NCBI GenBank assembly: GCA_964598695.1
Contig: CAZRDB010000181.1
Coordinates: forward strand, 1-10,570
Source of the DNA: CAZRDB01 sp964598695
GTDB taxonomy: Bacteria; Armatimonadota; Zipacnadia; UBA1398
Direction of reading: 5' to 3'
DNA length: 10,570 bases
Shown here: positions 1-6,562 of the stretch, in pieces
Layout of the letters: every line of letters starts with the position of its first letter
Numbering within the stretch: position 1 is the first letter of the stretch
The notes under the pieces: generated by a model
The model's database searches: none
Seen by the model: the letters and a program-made list of their open reading frames with translations, nothing else
Told to the model about the DNA's origin: nothing
Translations under genes and position numbers: made by a program

Positions 1-46
1 GGGGGCGCCTCGCTCGCGAGTTGCGACAGGGATCCGTGCCGCCGGC

Positions 47-74
47 GGGGAATAGCCCCTTGCCCAGACTGGGC
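47..74 (+). promoter_or_regulatory. Two small inverted repeats in the leader of the dehydrogenase gene
   Basis: GGGG (47-50) can pair with CCCC (56-59) across a 5-nt loop. Directly after it lies GCCCAGACTGGGC (62-74), a perfect odd-length palindrome: as RNA a 5-bp stem with a 3-nt loop, as DNA a possible operator. The pair ends 10 bases before the AAGGGAG ribosome-binding site (85-91). Short GC palindromes arise easily by chance in DNA of this composition, so a regulatory role is only suggested by position. No convincing -35/-10 pair was seen in the first 100 bases, and no other gene was recognised there. Confidence 0.25.
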
Positions 75-100
75 GCACGGCACGAAGGGAGAAGACACGA

Positions 101-1147
101 ATGCCGGAGAAGCTACGGGCAGCGGTCATCGGAACGGGCATGGGCCGCTACCACATGGAAGGCTATGCCAACAACCCGAACTGCGACCTGGTGGCGGTCT
201 GCGACCTCAACGAGCCCGAGGCCAAGCAGATGGCCGAGACCTACGGCGCGACCGAGGTCTACACCGACTGGGAGAAGATGCTCACCCACCAGTTCGACAT
301 CGTGAGCGTCGCCGTCCCCAACTACCTCCATGCGCCGATCTCGATCGCGGCGCTCGAGAGCGGCGCCAACGTGCTGTGCGAGAAGCCGATGGCCACCCGT
401 TTCGAGGACGCCGAGCGCATGGTCGCGACCGCCGCCAAGACCGGCCGCTACCTCCAGATCAACATGTCGATGCGCTACTACCCGGCCTCCCGCCGTGTGC
501 GCCAGCTTACCGAGCAGGGCGCGATGGGCGAGGTCTACATGGCCAACGCACGGCTGATCCGCCGCAAGGGCATGCCCCGCCTCGATTTCGACTCGAGCGG
601 CACGATGGGCCGCGGCGAGTGGTTCGTCCGCAGCCACCTCGCCGGCGGCGGCGCGCTGATGGACATCGGGGTCCATGCCTTCGACCTGATGTGGTGGACG
701 ATGGGCTCGCCGAAGCCGGTCTCGGTCCGGGCGACCCGCTTCGCCGCGCTGCGGAGCGGCGAGATCCAGGAGCGCAGCATCTCCTCGGACGTCGACCAGC
801 ACGCGGCGGCCTTCGTGAGCTTCGAGAACGGGGCCTCGGCCTTCTTCGAGGTCTGCTGGGACTCGAACCAGCCGAACTCGTGGGACCTCCACCTCTTCGG
901 CGATCAGATGGGCGCGACGCTCGGCGAGACCGCCGTGCTCCACAAGCGCGTTGCGGGCGAGGTCTCGGATGTCGAGGTCGAGACCATCGAGGAGCTGAAC
1001 GTCAGCTCCTACGACTCGATGGTCGCGGCCGTGCTCGACCCGAAGGCGCCGCGGATCTCCGAGGGCAAGGGCTGCCTCGAGGTCGCAAGGGTACTGGAGG
1101 CCGTCCGCCTCTCGGCCGACGAGGGCGAGGAAGTGGTGCTCGACTAG
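101..1147 (+). CDS. Gfo/Idh/MocA family NAD(P)-dependent oxidoreductase
   Basis: This 348-residue cytoplasmic protein has the normal length and layout of the Gfo/Idh/MocA family. These enzymes oxidise or reduce hydroxyl groups of sugars, inositols and related polyols with NAD(P). The Rossmann dinucleotide motif GTGMGRYH lies at residues 11-18 and an acidic-type second strand (VAVCDLNEPE) at 31-40. The family signature CEKP is at 93-96, with Lys95 the expected catalytic lysine. DIGVHAFD at 188-195 supplies the Asp188/His192 pair of the C-terminal catalytic domain. The C-terminal half (about 125-348) is the alpha/beta substrate domain. The ATG at 101 is preceded by AAGGGAG (85-91) at a 9-nt spacing. 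The gene stands alone on this side and is followed 27 bp later by a strong hairpin, so it is probably the last gene of its transcript. The substrate cannot be read from the sequence; a sugar-derivative dehydrogenase would suit the nearby glycosidase, but the two are separately transcribed. Confidence 0.93.
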   Translation: MPEKLRAAVIGTGMGRYHMEGYANNPNCDLVAVCDLNEPEAKQMAETYGATEVYTDWEKMLTHQFDIVSVAVPNYLHAPISIAALESGANVLCEKPMATRFEDAERMVATAAKTGRYLQINMSMRYYPASRRVRQLTEQGAMGEVYMANARLIRRKGMPRLDFDSSGTMGRGEWFVRSHLAGGGALMDIGVHAFDLMWWTMGSPKPVSVRATRFAALRSGEIQERSISSDVDQHAAAFVSFENGASAFFEVCWDSNQPNSWDLHLFGDQMGATLGETAVLHKRVAGEVSDVEVETIEELNVSSYDSMVAAVLDPKAPRISEGKGCLEVARVLEAVRLSADEGEEVVLD

Positions 1148-1174
1148 CGGCGCACTGCGCGGCATGTGACCACG

Positions 1175-1211
1175 CGGGGGCGGAGCGGTGCAGGCGCATC
1201 CTCCGCCCCCG
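1175..1211 (+). terminator. Strong GC hairpin, probable terminator of the oxidoreductase gene
   Basis: CGGGGGCGGAG (1175-1185) pairs perfectly with CTCCGCCCCCG (1201-1211), an 11-bp stem. The interior folds further: GGTGC (1187-1191) with GCATC (1196-1200) around an AGGC loop, including one G-U pair and leaving C1186 bulged. The hairpin begins 27 bases after the stop codon of the upstream gene and lies before the next promoter-like patch. There is only a poor T-rich tail (TCGCTTCTC), so it is either an intrinsic terminator with a weak U-tract or a 3'-end stabilising structure. It also covers a spurious GTG start at 1188. Confidence 0.65.
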
Positions 1212-1215
1212 TCGC

Positions 1216-1243
1216 TTCTCCGGCAGAGCGTTTGGGGTATTAT
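1216..1243 (+). promoter_or_regulatory. Candidate promoter for the zinc-ribbon gene
   Basis: TATTAT (1238-1243) matches five of six bases of the TATAAT -10 box and sits in one of the few AT-rich patches of the window. A weak -35 partner, TTCTCC (1216-1221), lies 16 bp upstream. Transcription would start near 1250, giving a leader of about 30 bases that contains the ribosome-binding site at 1264-1273. Its position straight after the terminator hairpin and before the next gene supports the call, but the -35 match is poor. Confidence 0.4.
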
Positions 1244-1263
1244 CAGCGACGGGGGCCGGGCGC

Positions 1264-1273
1264 GGAGGAGGGA
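1264..1273 (+). promoter_or_regulatory. Ribosome-binding site fixing the ATG at 1281
   Basis: GGAGGAGGGA ends 7 nt before the ATG at 1281. This strong Shine-Dalgarno sequence chooses this start over the in-frame GTG at 1188, which would lie inside the terminator hairpin and add 31 residues with no domain character. Confidence 0.7.
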
Positions 1274-1280
1274 CGAGCGG

Positions 1281-1862
1281 ATGGTCTGCCCGGAGTGCGG
1301 CAGCGACAACAAGCCGGGCGCGCGGCTGTGCGAGCTGTGTGGTCATCCGATGCCCGTGCCGGCCGGCCCCGTGGCCGATGGGGCGGCCGAGGAGCGCATC
1401 GCGGCCCGCCGACGCCAGGACCGCATCGCGGCGCCGATCCTCGCCGCGGTGATCGTCGCGCTGATCAGCCTCCTCGTCTGGCGGTTCCTCTCGATCCCCC
1501 GGTACGTGGAGGCGAGCCGGGAGCAGGTCGTCGCCGACTACCCGGTCGCGACGGTCGATGCCTACTACAAGGCCCTCGAGGCCGGGGACTTCGCCGCCGC
1601 CTACAAGTACCTGGCTCCCGAGATCCAGCAGCGGATGCCCGAGGCGACGTTCACCCAGCTCTACACCTCGGGCCAGGCCCCCACCCCGACCGGCCACAAG
1701 GTCAAGGACACCGGCGAGTTCGGCGAGGCCCGCATGTACATGGCGGTGAGCGTCAGCGGCCGGCCGACGTACTGCACGCTGAGCAAGGGGAGCGACGGCT
1801 GGCGCGTCGAGTGGACGCCGGCGCTCGGGCAGGCGCTGCAGATCCCGCCGCCGCTGGAGTAG
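1281..1862 (+). CDS. Zinc-ribbon, single-pass membrane protein with NTF2-like C-terminal domain
   Basis: This protein of 193 residues is not a named family member I recognise. The N-terminus carries a short zinc ribbon, with Cys3/Cys6 (CPECG) and Cys17/Cys20 (CELCG). A Pro/Ala and charged linker with an Arg-rich stretch (RRRQDR, 43-48) follows. A single hydrophobic segment at about 50-71 is the expected membrane anchor. Positive charge before it predicts the zinc ribbon in the cytoplasm and the rest outside. Residues about 85-180 (VDAYYKALEAGDFAAAYKYL onward, ending in GWRVEW) have the helix-then-sheet pattern of NTF2/SnoaL- or DUF4878-like domains, a fold often found in secreted or membrane-anchored proteins of unknown ligand. 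The gene has its own promoter-like and ribosome-binding sequences and converges on the LptA-like gene, with 44 bp between the stop codons. Possible roles are sensing or scaffolding in the envelope, but none is shown. Confidence 0.75.
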   Translation: MVCPECGSDNKPGARLCELCGHPMPVPAGPVADGAAEERIAARRRQDRIAAPILAAVIVALISLLVWRFLSIPRYVEASREQVVADYPVATVDAYYKALEAGDFAAAYKYLAPEIQQRMPEATFTQLYTSGQAPTPTGHKVKDTGEFGEARMYMAVSVSGRPTYCTLSKGSDGWRVEWTPALGQALQIPPPLE

Positions 1863-1906
1863 CGGGCCGGGAGGAGGCGGAGGGGTGCGATACCCGCCGA
1901 CGCTCG

Positions 1907-2881
1907 TTAACCGCCCGTGCCGCCCCCGGCTCCGCCGCCGCCCTCGGTCCCGCCCTCGGGCGGCATCCCCTCGAAGCCGGAGCCGCCGTCGCCCCCGCCA
2001 GGCGCGACGTTGGGCCCTCCCGGGGGGGGAGCCTCGCCACTGCCCGCGCCCGCCTCGGGCTTCGCGGCGCCCTTGCTGCCGTGGTCCTTGTTGGGGTCGA
2101 TCTTGCCCGTGCCCTTGATCAGCTGGACCTTGGTCTTGCCCTCGGGCGGCATGGTGATGATGACCTTCTCGAAGGTCATGTTCTCGAGCGCGTCGGAACT
2201 CTCGATCTTCGGGTTGTTGGGTAGCGTGATCGTCTCGACATCGTTCTCGTCGACCTTGTACAGCGCCAGCTCGGTCCGGATCTTCCACTCGCCGTCCTCC
2301 GAGGTGGAGACGACGTTGCCCTCGGCCCGGCCCTCGTCCTTGCCGTAGTCATAGAAGATCGTGTTGCAGGTCGTCGTCCAGGTCCCGTACTCGTACGGGT
2401 CGGTGTCGGGGTTGTCCTCCTGGCCCGCTTCCTTCTGGTTCCGCGACTTCACCGTCACGTTGCCGGTCAGTGTGGCGGTCTCGGCGTCGAGGTCCACGTC
2501 GCAGCGGTCGCAGGTGAGCGTGTTGTTGGGGTCGACGATCTTGACCTTCTCGTTGCCGCGCGTGGTGAACAGCGCCTTGTTGGTGTTGCGGTTCCACTCG
2601 CAGTAGTCGGCCGTCATCGTGGTGTCGCCCTGCTGCATCTTGACGTGGCCGATCAGCTCCCAGATGCCGTCGCCCTTCTCCTCGGCGACCATCTCATCGA
2701 ACGAGACCAGCACCGGCTCGTCGCTCGACTCCTGGCTGCCGCCGGCCGGGGGCTGCGCGTTGGGCTCGACGGCGCCCCCACCGGGCGGTGGGCTCTCCGT
2801 CTGCGCGCAGACCGACAGGCCGCCGCCGAGGCACAGCGCGGCCACGAGGAGTGCGACGAGGGTTCCGGTTCCACGCCACAT
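1907..2881 (-). CDS. LptA/OstA-like periplasmic LPS-transport protein with Gly/Pro-rich tail
   Basis: This 324-residue exported protein probably belongs to the LptA/OstA family, whose beta-jellyroll proteins form the periplasmic bridge carrying lipopolysaccharide from the inner to the outer membrane. A signal peptide spans residues 1-26, with likely cleavage after VCA leaving an N-terminal Gln. A Pro/Gly-rich linker (29-53) follows. Residues 56-262 show the family's alternating pattern: IGHVKMQQGDTTMTADYCEW (77-96), then TLTCDRCDVDL (121-131) and TATLTGNVTV (135-144), in which a glycan-bridge strand is followed by a re-statement of a stored precursor element. Residues 263-324 are almost only Gly, Pro, Glu and Ala and should be disordered. 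Mature cysteines are at 94, 124, 127 and 172. The usual LptA is about 185 residues, so this one is much larger. The ATG at 2881 has AAGGAGT at 7 nt; the in-frame ATG 57 bases upstream lacks a comparable site. It lies 65 bp downstream of the LptC-like gene, the usual LptC-LptA order. Confidence 0.78.
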   Translation of the reverse strand: MWRGTGTLVALLVAALCLGGGLSVCAQTESPPPGGGAVEPNAQPPAGGSQESSDEPVLVSFDEMVAEEKGDGIWELIGHVKMQQGDTTMTADYCEWNRNTNKALFTTRGNEKVKIVDPNNTLTCDRCDVDLDAETATLTGNVTVKSRNQKEAGQEDNPDTDPYEYGTWTTTCNTIFYDYGKDEGRAEGNVVSTSEDGEWKIRTELALYKVDENDVETITLPNNPKIESSDALENMTFEKVIITMPPEGKTKVQLIKGTGKIDPNKDHGSKGAAKPEAGAGSGEAPPPGGPNVAPGGGDGGSGFEGMPPEGGTEGGGGAGGGTGG

Positions 2882-2888
2882 GGCGGTC

Positions 2889-2895
2889 ACTCCTT
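2889..2895 (-). promoter_or_regulatory. Ribosome-binding site fixing the LptA-like start
   Basis: Read on the minus strand, AAGGAGT lies 7 nt before the ATG at 2881. It selects this start, directly before a hydrophobic signal peptide, over the in-frame ATG at 2938, which would add 19 residues and put the signal sequence in the interior. Confidence 0.7.
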
Positions 2896-2946
2896 GCCGA
2901 CCAGTGCTCACCCGATCACGGGCTCCAGAGTACCACAACGGCCGCT

Positions 2947-4074
2947 CTACCTTCCGACGACGTTCGGGCGGACGGTCCCCTTCACGCCGCCCTGCAACCG
3001 CCAGCTCCCCTTGAGGAGGCGCGCCTGGGCCCGCCCGGCGCGGAACTCGCCCTCGCGCATCCGGGCGGTCACGCTCGAGGGGCAGAGGGCCAGGTCCTCC
3101 TTGACCTTGTAGTCGACGCTCGCGGTCTCGACCGTCACCGGACCGGCCGGCGGCTTGCCCGCGAGGGTGATCGTCGCGCCGCCCGTGAGCTGGACGCGCT
3201 CCTCGCCGATGTCGGCCGCCTTGGCCGTGACCGATCCCTTCTCGGTCACGACCGAGATGCCGTCCGAGGCGTTGACCTTGCGCTCGGCAAGCAGCAGATC
3301 GGCGCGCCCGGTGCGAACCCGGAGCGCCGTGTTCGCGCCGATCGCGCCGGCGGCCGTGGAGGCCCCGTCGCCCGCGTCCTGCGCCAGGCCCTTCAGCTCG
3401 CCGACGGTGGAGGAGAGCAGCACGTTGCCGATCAGGGAGAGCCGCTGGCCGTCGATATCGCCACTGGCGGAGTCGGCGTACATCGAGCCGCCCTTGCCCG
3501 TGGTGATGGCGACCTTGCGGGGGATCGAGAAGGTCTGGGTCGCGACGTTGACCCGCGCGGTGGGCGTCTTCAGCTCGGCGTCGCCCATCCGGGCGGTCAC
3601 CCGCCGCGTGGCCACCAGTAGGTTGGTGTCGGTGTAGTAGACGATCTCCTCGCAGTCCATCTGCAGTCGGTCGTCGGCCTGGGTGAGGCGGACTCCCTCG
3701 CGCACGGTCAGTTCCTTGAGCTGCTCATCGTACGTGGCGCGCGCGGCCGAGCCGATGAGGTAGACCTCGCCCTCGCGGTACAGCTCGATGGCGGTGATGT
3801 TGGTGATCTCGGTGCGGGTCTGGTCGCGGCTCACCTCGATCAGCTCGGCGGCGATCTCGGCCACGAGGTGCGGCTCCGCGGCCTCGCCCGCGTCGGAGTA
3901 GATCTGCATGGTCGAGCCCCGGATCCGGATCATCACGGGGTCGGACTTCTGCGCCGAGCGGAGCGGCTGGCTACGCTGGTCGATCCGGTAGGCGATGAGC
4001 CCGGCCAGCCCCGTCACCGCCAGAAGCGCGACGAGGCCGAGACACGAGCCCCACGCTCGGAGCCTCTCGACCAC
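2947..4074 (-). CDS. Extended LptC-like inner-membrane protein with OstA-type repeats
   Basis: This protein of 375 residues is anchored by one N-terminal membrane helix (about 9-29, after MVERLRAW) with the remainder in the periplasm. This is the topology of LptC, which receives LPS from the LptBFG transporter and passes it to LptA. The periplasmic part shows the repeated beta-strand grammar of the LptC/OstA fold: ITAIELYREGEVYLIG (93-108), LKELTVREGVRLTQ (119-132) and the segment ending RLSLIGNVLL (211-220). A second stretch at about 250-365 repeats it (LRVRTGRADLLLAERKV, then VQLTGGATITLAG), like an extra LptA-type unit. E. coli LptC has about 190 residues, so this protein looks like LptC fused to an additional jellyroll. 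The GTG start at 4074 has GGAGGG at 8 nt. The LptA-like gene follows after 65 bp. No LptB, LptF or LptG is in the window. Family assignment rests on topology, strand pattern and gene order rather than on an invariant motif. Confidence 0.7.
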   Translation of the reverse strand: MVERLRAWGSCLGLVALLAVTGLAGLIAYRIDQRSQPLRSAQKSDPVMIRIRGSTMQIYSDAGEAAEPHLVAEIAAELIEVSRDQTRTEITNITAIELYREGEVYLIGSAARATYDEQLKELTVREGVRLTQADDRLQMDCEEIVYYTDTNLLVATRRVTARMGDAELKTPTARVNVATQTFSIPRKVAITTGKGGSMYADSASGDIDGQRLSLIGNVLLSSTVGELKGLAQDAGDGASTAAGAIGANTALRVRTGRADLLLAERKVNASDGISVVTEKGSVTAKAADIGEERVQLTGGATITLAGKPPAGPVTVETASVDYKVKEDLALCPSSVTARMREGEFRAGRAQARLLKGSWRLQGGVKGTVRPNVVGR

Positions 4075-4082
4075 GGATCAGA

Positions 4083-4088
4083 CCCTCC
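4083..4088 (-). promoter_or_regulatory. Ribosome-binding site supporting the GTG start of the LptC-like gene
   Basis: On the minus strand GGAGGG precedes the GTG at 4074 by 8 nt, and that GTG directly opens the charged n-region and membrane helix of the LptC-like protein. Confidence 0.6.
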
Positions 4089-4090
4089 AC

Positions 4091-4131
4091 GGGGCACGGC
4101 ACTGCCCCTCTCTGGTGAGACGCGGCGCCGC
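4091..4131 (-). repeat. Intergenic inverted repeats before the LptC-like gene
   Basis: The 78-bp gap between the glycosidase and the LptC-like gene holds GGGGCA (4091-4096) with its exact complement TGCCCC (4103-4108) across a 6-nt loop, and a 10-bp perfect palindrome GCGGCGCCGC (4122-4131). The first hairpin lies two bases upstream of the GGAGGG ribosome-binding site on the transcript. They could be a weak attenuator, a processing site or chance; no U-tract follows either. Confidence 0.3.
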
Positions 4132-4152
4132 CTCGCGCCCTTCGCCGACCGG

Positions 4153-6480
4153 CTACGGCCGACGGGGCGGCACCTCGAGCGGCCGCGCCGCGTTGGCCGG
4201 TTCCGGCGCTGCAGTATAGGGGGCGCGGAGCCATCCCTGCATCTCCTCGCCCGCCTCGAGCGTGAAGACCCAGTCCTCTCCGACCTTCTTCGCCCCCGTT
4301 CGGCTCCAGCGCGGGAGCCGGCCGCCGAAGTTGTCGCGGAGCCGTACCTCGGTGTCCCGCTCGGCCACGATCCGGAACCAGGTCGTGGCGTTGGCCTGTC
4401 GGCGCGCCGAGACCCGCAGTCCCCCGCCCGCGCGCAGATCGGTGAACGCGGCATCGCGCCAACGCCACGGGACGGCCGGGAAGAGCCGCACCACATCGGG
4501 CTCGCAGGCGCCCGGGTGCGGGCTCCAGCTCTGCAGGAGCATCTCCTGGACCGCCTGGGCGGCGAGGAAGTTGCCCTCGAGCGTGAACGGGCGGTAGGTG
4601 AAGCCGCTGTAGCCGCCGCTCGTCTGGTCGCCGTTGGCGTGGAACCCGTTGCGGAGCGTGAAGGCCTTCACGAACAACTCGAGGTTGCGAACGGCCGCCT
4701 CGCCGTCGCCCACGCGCGCACGGAGGCACGACATCCACGAGAAGCTGTAGCCGCACCAGGCGCCGGTCCCGAGTTCGTCGTAGCGGGCGCAGGTCGCGGC
4801 GATCGTCGCGCGCTCCGGAGCGCTCCCGTCGGGGCTGAGCAGCCCGAATGGGTGGATCGCCATGCTGTGCGAGAAGTGGCGGTGGGACTCCCGGACCGGC
4901 TCGCCGGCAGCGAACAGGAGGCAGCCGGCCTCATCGACCTGCCAGGGCCCGAGCTGCTGGGCGAGCCCGAGCCACCGGGCATGGTCGTCCTTCCTGCCGA
5001 GGGCGCCCGCCATGTCGGTCAGTGCGAGGAACAGCGCCTTCATGCAGGCCTGGTCGTAGCTCGAGTTGGGCGTGAGCCAGGCCTTGGCCGAGTTGTCGTG
5101 GATCTCGGGTGAGCTGCTCAGTGGCAGACGCAGGACCCCCGCCTCGTCGGCGGTGAGGAGCCCCAGGAGGCAGCGTGCGGTCTGCTCGCACCACGGGTAG
5201 GCGCGGTCCTTGAGGAAGCCCCGGTCGCCCGTGACGCGCCAGTGCTCGAAGAACATCCAGGCCAGCCACGCCCCGTTGGTCGGGGAGAGCGAGTACTGGC
5301 CCCAACCGCCGAGCGGGCCGCCGTCGAGCGCCATCACCCCCGGCACCGCGAGGCCCTCGGTCCCGTAGAACTGCTTCGCGAACCGCTGGAACCGCGGCCT
5401 CAGCTTCCAGAGGAACTCGAGGAAAGCACGGCCCTCCTCGAAGTGGCCCGCCGTGAGGTAGCTCGCGTAGGTCATCTGGGTGTTGAGGTCGTGGTGGTAG
5501 TCGCCCTTCCACGGCGGAAGACCGCCCTCGTCGGCCGTCCAGACCCCCTGCAGCGGGATCGGGGGGCACCCGAGTCGCGAGGCCGATCCGAGGAGATACT
5601 GCACGAACACGTAGTGGGCGAGGATCTCCTCCTCGGGCACCTCGACGTGCGAGCGGCCCCAGAACTCGGCCCACCAGTGCGCGTGCGGCTCGAGCGCCGC
5701 GAGGTACCCCTTCGCGAGCGCCTCGCGGACCCGGCTCTGGGCGAGCTTGAGCGGGTCCTTGCCATCGAGGGTCGAGGTGACCGTCACGGCGAAGAGCGTG
5801 CCGCCGTCGACGGGCGCCGCACCCGCGAGCCCCACCGTGCGCTGGCCCTTGGTCGCGGTCTCCTGGACGTACCACTTCATCCCGTCGGCCTCGCCGAGCG
5901 TCGCCTCGGGGTAGCCGAGCGCCTGGACCGAGGCGGGCGGCAGGAGCCGGAAGCCCTGTGGGAGCCCGCCGGGGAGGAACAGGAGCGCCACCGGCTTGTC
6001 GGCCTGGTAGAGGCACTGGGCCGGGATGCCGGTCGAGAGGTCGGCGACGCCCTCGGCCGTCGCGAGGTGCAGTCGGAAGCCGGTCACGGTTGCCCCGGGC
6101 GGGAGCGTGATCTCGAGCCGCCCTGCGGGGATCTTCGACGGCGCCGCCTCGTTGTACGGGTCGTCGAAGAGCCGCCCGATCTCCGCCTGGTCGCCCTCGG
6201 CAACGAGACGCTGCATCGTCGCCCAGGTCCACTCCGGCTGCTGCGTGACGGGGGCCGGGCGGAGATCCCACAGGTCGCCACGGTCGAGCGACAGGCGAAG
6301 GGTGTCGCCCTCGCCCCACAGGAGGCCGCCCAGGAGGCCGTTGCCGAGCGGCACGGCCTCATCCCACCGCGCGATCGGCGCGGCGAGGACGAGGTCGAGG
6401 GCGTCGGGCGGCAGCCAGGGCTTCGCCATGCCGACGGACGGCGCGGCCAGAAGGAGCGCCAGAGCGGGCGGCAACCACAT
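4153..6480 (-). CDS. Secreted GH95-like glycoside hydrolase
   Basis: This 775-residue exported enzyme resembles glycoside hydrolase family 95, which contains inverting alpha-L-fucosidases and alpha-L-galactosidases. A signal peptide (1-19, ending GMA) comes first. An N-terminal beta-sandwich (about 25-275) opens with the typical RWDEAVPLGNGLLGGLLWG. The (alpha/alpha)6 barrel (about 280-665) carries LQGVW (310-314), a PPW...Y...NxQM-type stretch (322-341), SSSPE (455-459) and RHFSHSMAIHPFG (534-546). A C-terminal beta-domain fills about 670-775. Aligned by eye to Bifidobacterium AfcA, the general acid Glu566 would be Glu459 and Asn423 would be Asn333. Asn421 is replaced by Asp331, and Asp766 by Glu635 in LEGNF. 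The specificity may therefore differ from fucosidase. The ATG at 6480 is the first possible start, because an in-frame TGA lies four codons upstream (6490-6492). Only a weak GAGAGG sits 13 nt before it. The gene follows the SGNH protein and precedes the LptC-like gene by 78 bp. Confidence 0.82.
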   Translation of the reverse strand: MWLPPALALLLAAPSVGMAKPWLPPDALDLVLAAPIARWDEAVPLGNGLLGGLLWGEGDTLRLSLDRGDLWDLRPAPVTQQPEWTWATMQRLVAEGDQAEIGRLFDDPYNEAAPSKIPAGRLEITLPPGATVTGFRLHLATAEGVADLSTGIPAQCLYQADKPVALLFLPGGLPQGFRLLPPASVQALGYPEATLGEADGMKWYVQETATKGQRTVGLAGAAPVDGGTLFAVTVTSTLDGKDPLKLAQSRVREALAKGYLAALEPHAHWWAEFWGRSHVEVPEEEILAHYVFVQYLLGSASRLGCPPIPLQGVWTADEGGLPPWKGDYHHDLNTQMTYASYLTAGHFEEGRAFLEFLWKLRPRFQRFAKQFYGTEGLAVPGVMALDGGPLGGWGQYSLSPTNGAWLAWMFFEHWRVTGDRGFLKDRAYPWCEQTARCLLGLLTADEAGVLRLPLSSSPEIHDNSAKAWLTPNSSYDQACMKALFLALTDMAGALGRKDDHARWLGLAQQLGPWQVDEAGCLLFAAGEPVRESHRHFSHSMAIHPFGLLSPDGSAPERATIAATCARYDELGTGAWCGYSFSWMSCLRARVGDGEAAVRNLELFVKAFTLRNGFHANGDQTSGGYSGFTYRPFTLEGNFLAAQAVQEMLLQSWSPHPGACEPDVVRLFPAVPWRWRDAAFTDLRAGGGLRVSARRQANATTWFRIVAERDTEVRLRDNFGGRLPRWSRTGAKKVGEDWVFTLEAGEEMQGWLRAPYTAAPEPANAARPLEVPPRRP

Positions 6481-6483
6481 CGC

Positions 6484-6558
6484 GGGGGATCATCCTCTCC
6501 CCCCACGAGTTCCGCCCGTGGTGGGGGCTGACCTGCGGGAGCGTCGCGGGAGGCTCCC
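6484..6558 (-). promoter_or_regulatory. Two hairpins and a competing pairing in the glycosidase leader
   Basis: The 82-bp gap between the SGNH and glycosidase genes holds two perfect inverted repeats. GGGAGC (6537-6542) pairs with GCTCCC (6553-6558), loop 10 nt. CCCCCAC (6500-6506) pairs with GTGGGGG (6521-6527), loop 14 nt. The G-run on the transcript (complement of 6499-6504) lies next to the only Shine-Dalgarno-like GAGAGG (6494-6499). It could instead pair with the C-run transcribed from 6484-6488, just before the start codon. The structure may terminate or attenuate the upstream transcript or gate translation of the glycosidase; no U-tract is present. Confidence 0.4.
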
Positions 6559-6562
6559 TCCC

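Noticed and set aside
1188..1280. Longer GTG start for the zinc-ribbon protein
   Set aside because: The GTG lies in the loop of the terminator hairpin and upstream of the likely transcription start; ATG 1281 has a strong ribosome-binding site.
113..1312. Long antisense open frame opposite the oxidoreductase gene
   Set aside because: Its product is Arg/Ala/His-rich without a recognisable domain and mirrors a well-supported gene; long antisense frames are expected at this GC content.
1863..1906. Bidirectional terminator between the convergent genes
   Set aside because: Only short imperfect stems (GGCGG/CCGCC at 1876-1880/1894-1898, or a 4-bp stem) can be drawn and no T-run follows on either strand.
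5242..6531. Long plus-strand open frame opposite the glycosidase
   Set aside because: Low-complexity Arg/Glu/Pro-rich product, no ribosome-binding site of note, and the opposite strand has a clear GH95-like protein with signal peptide.
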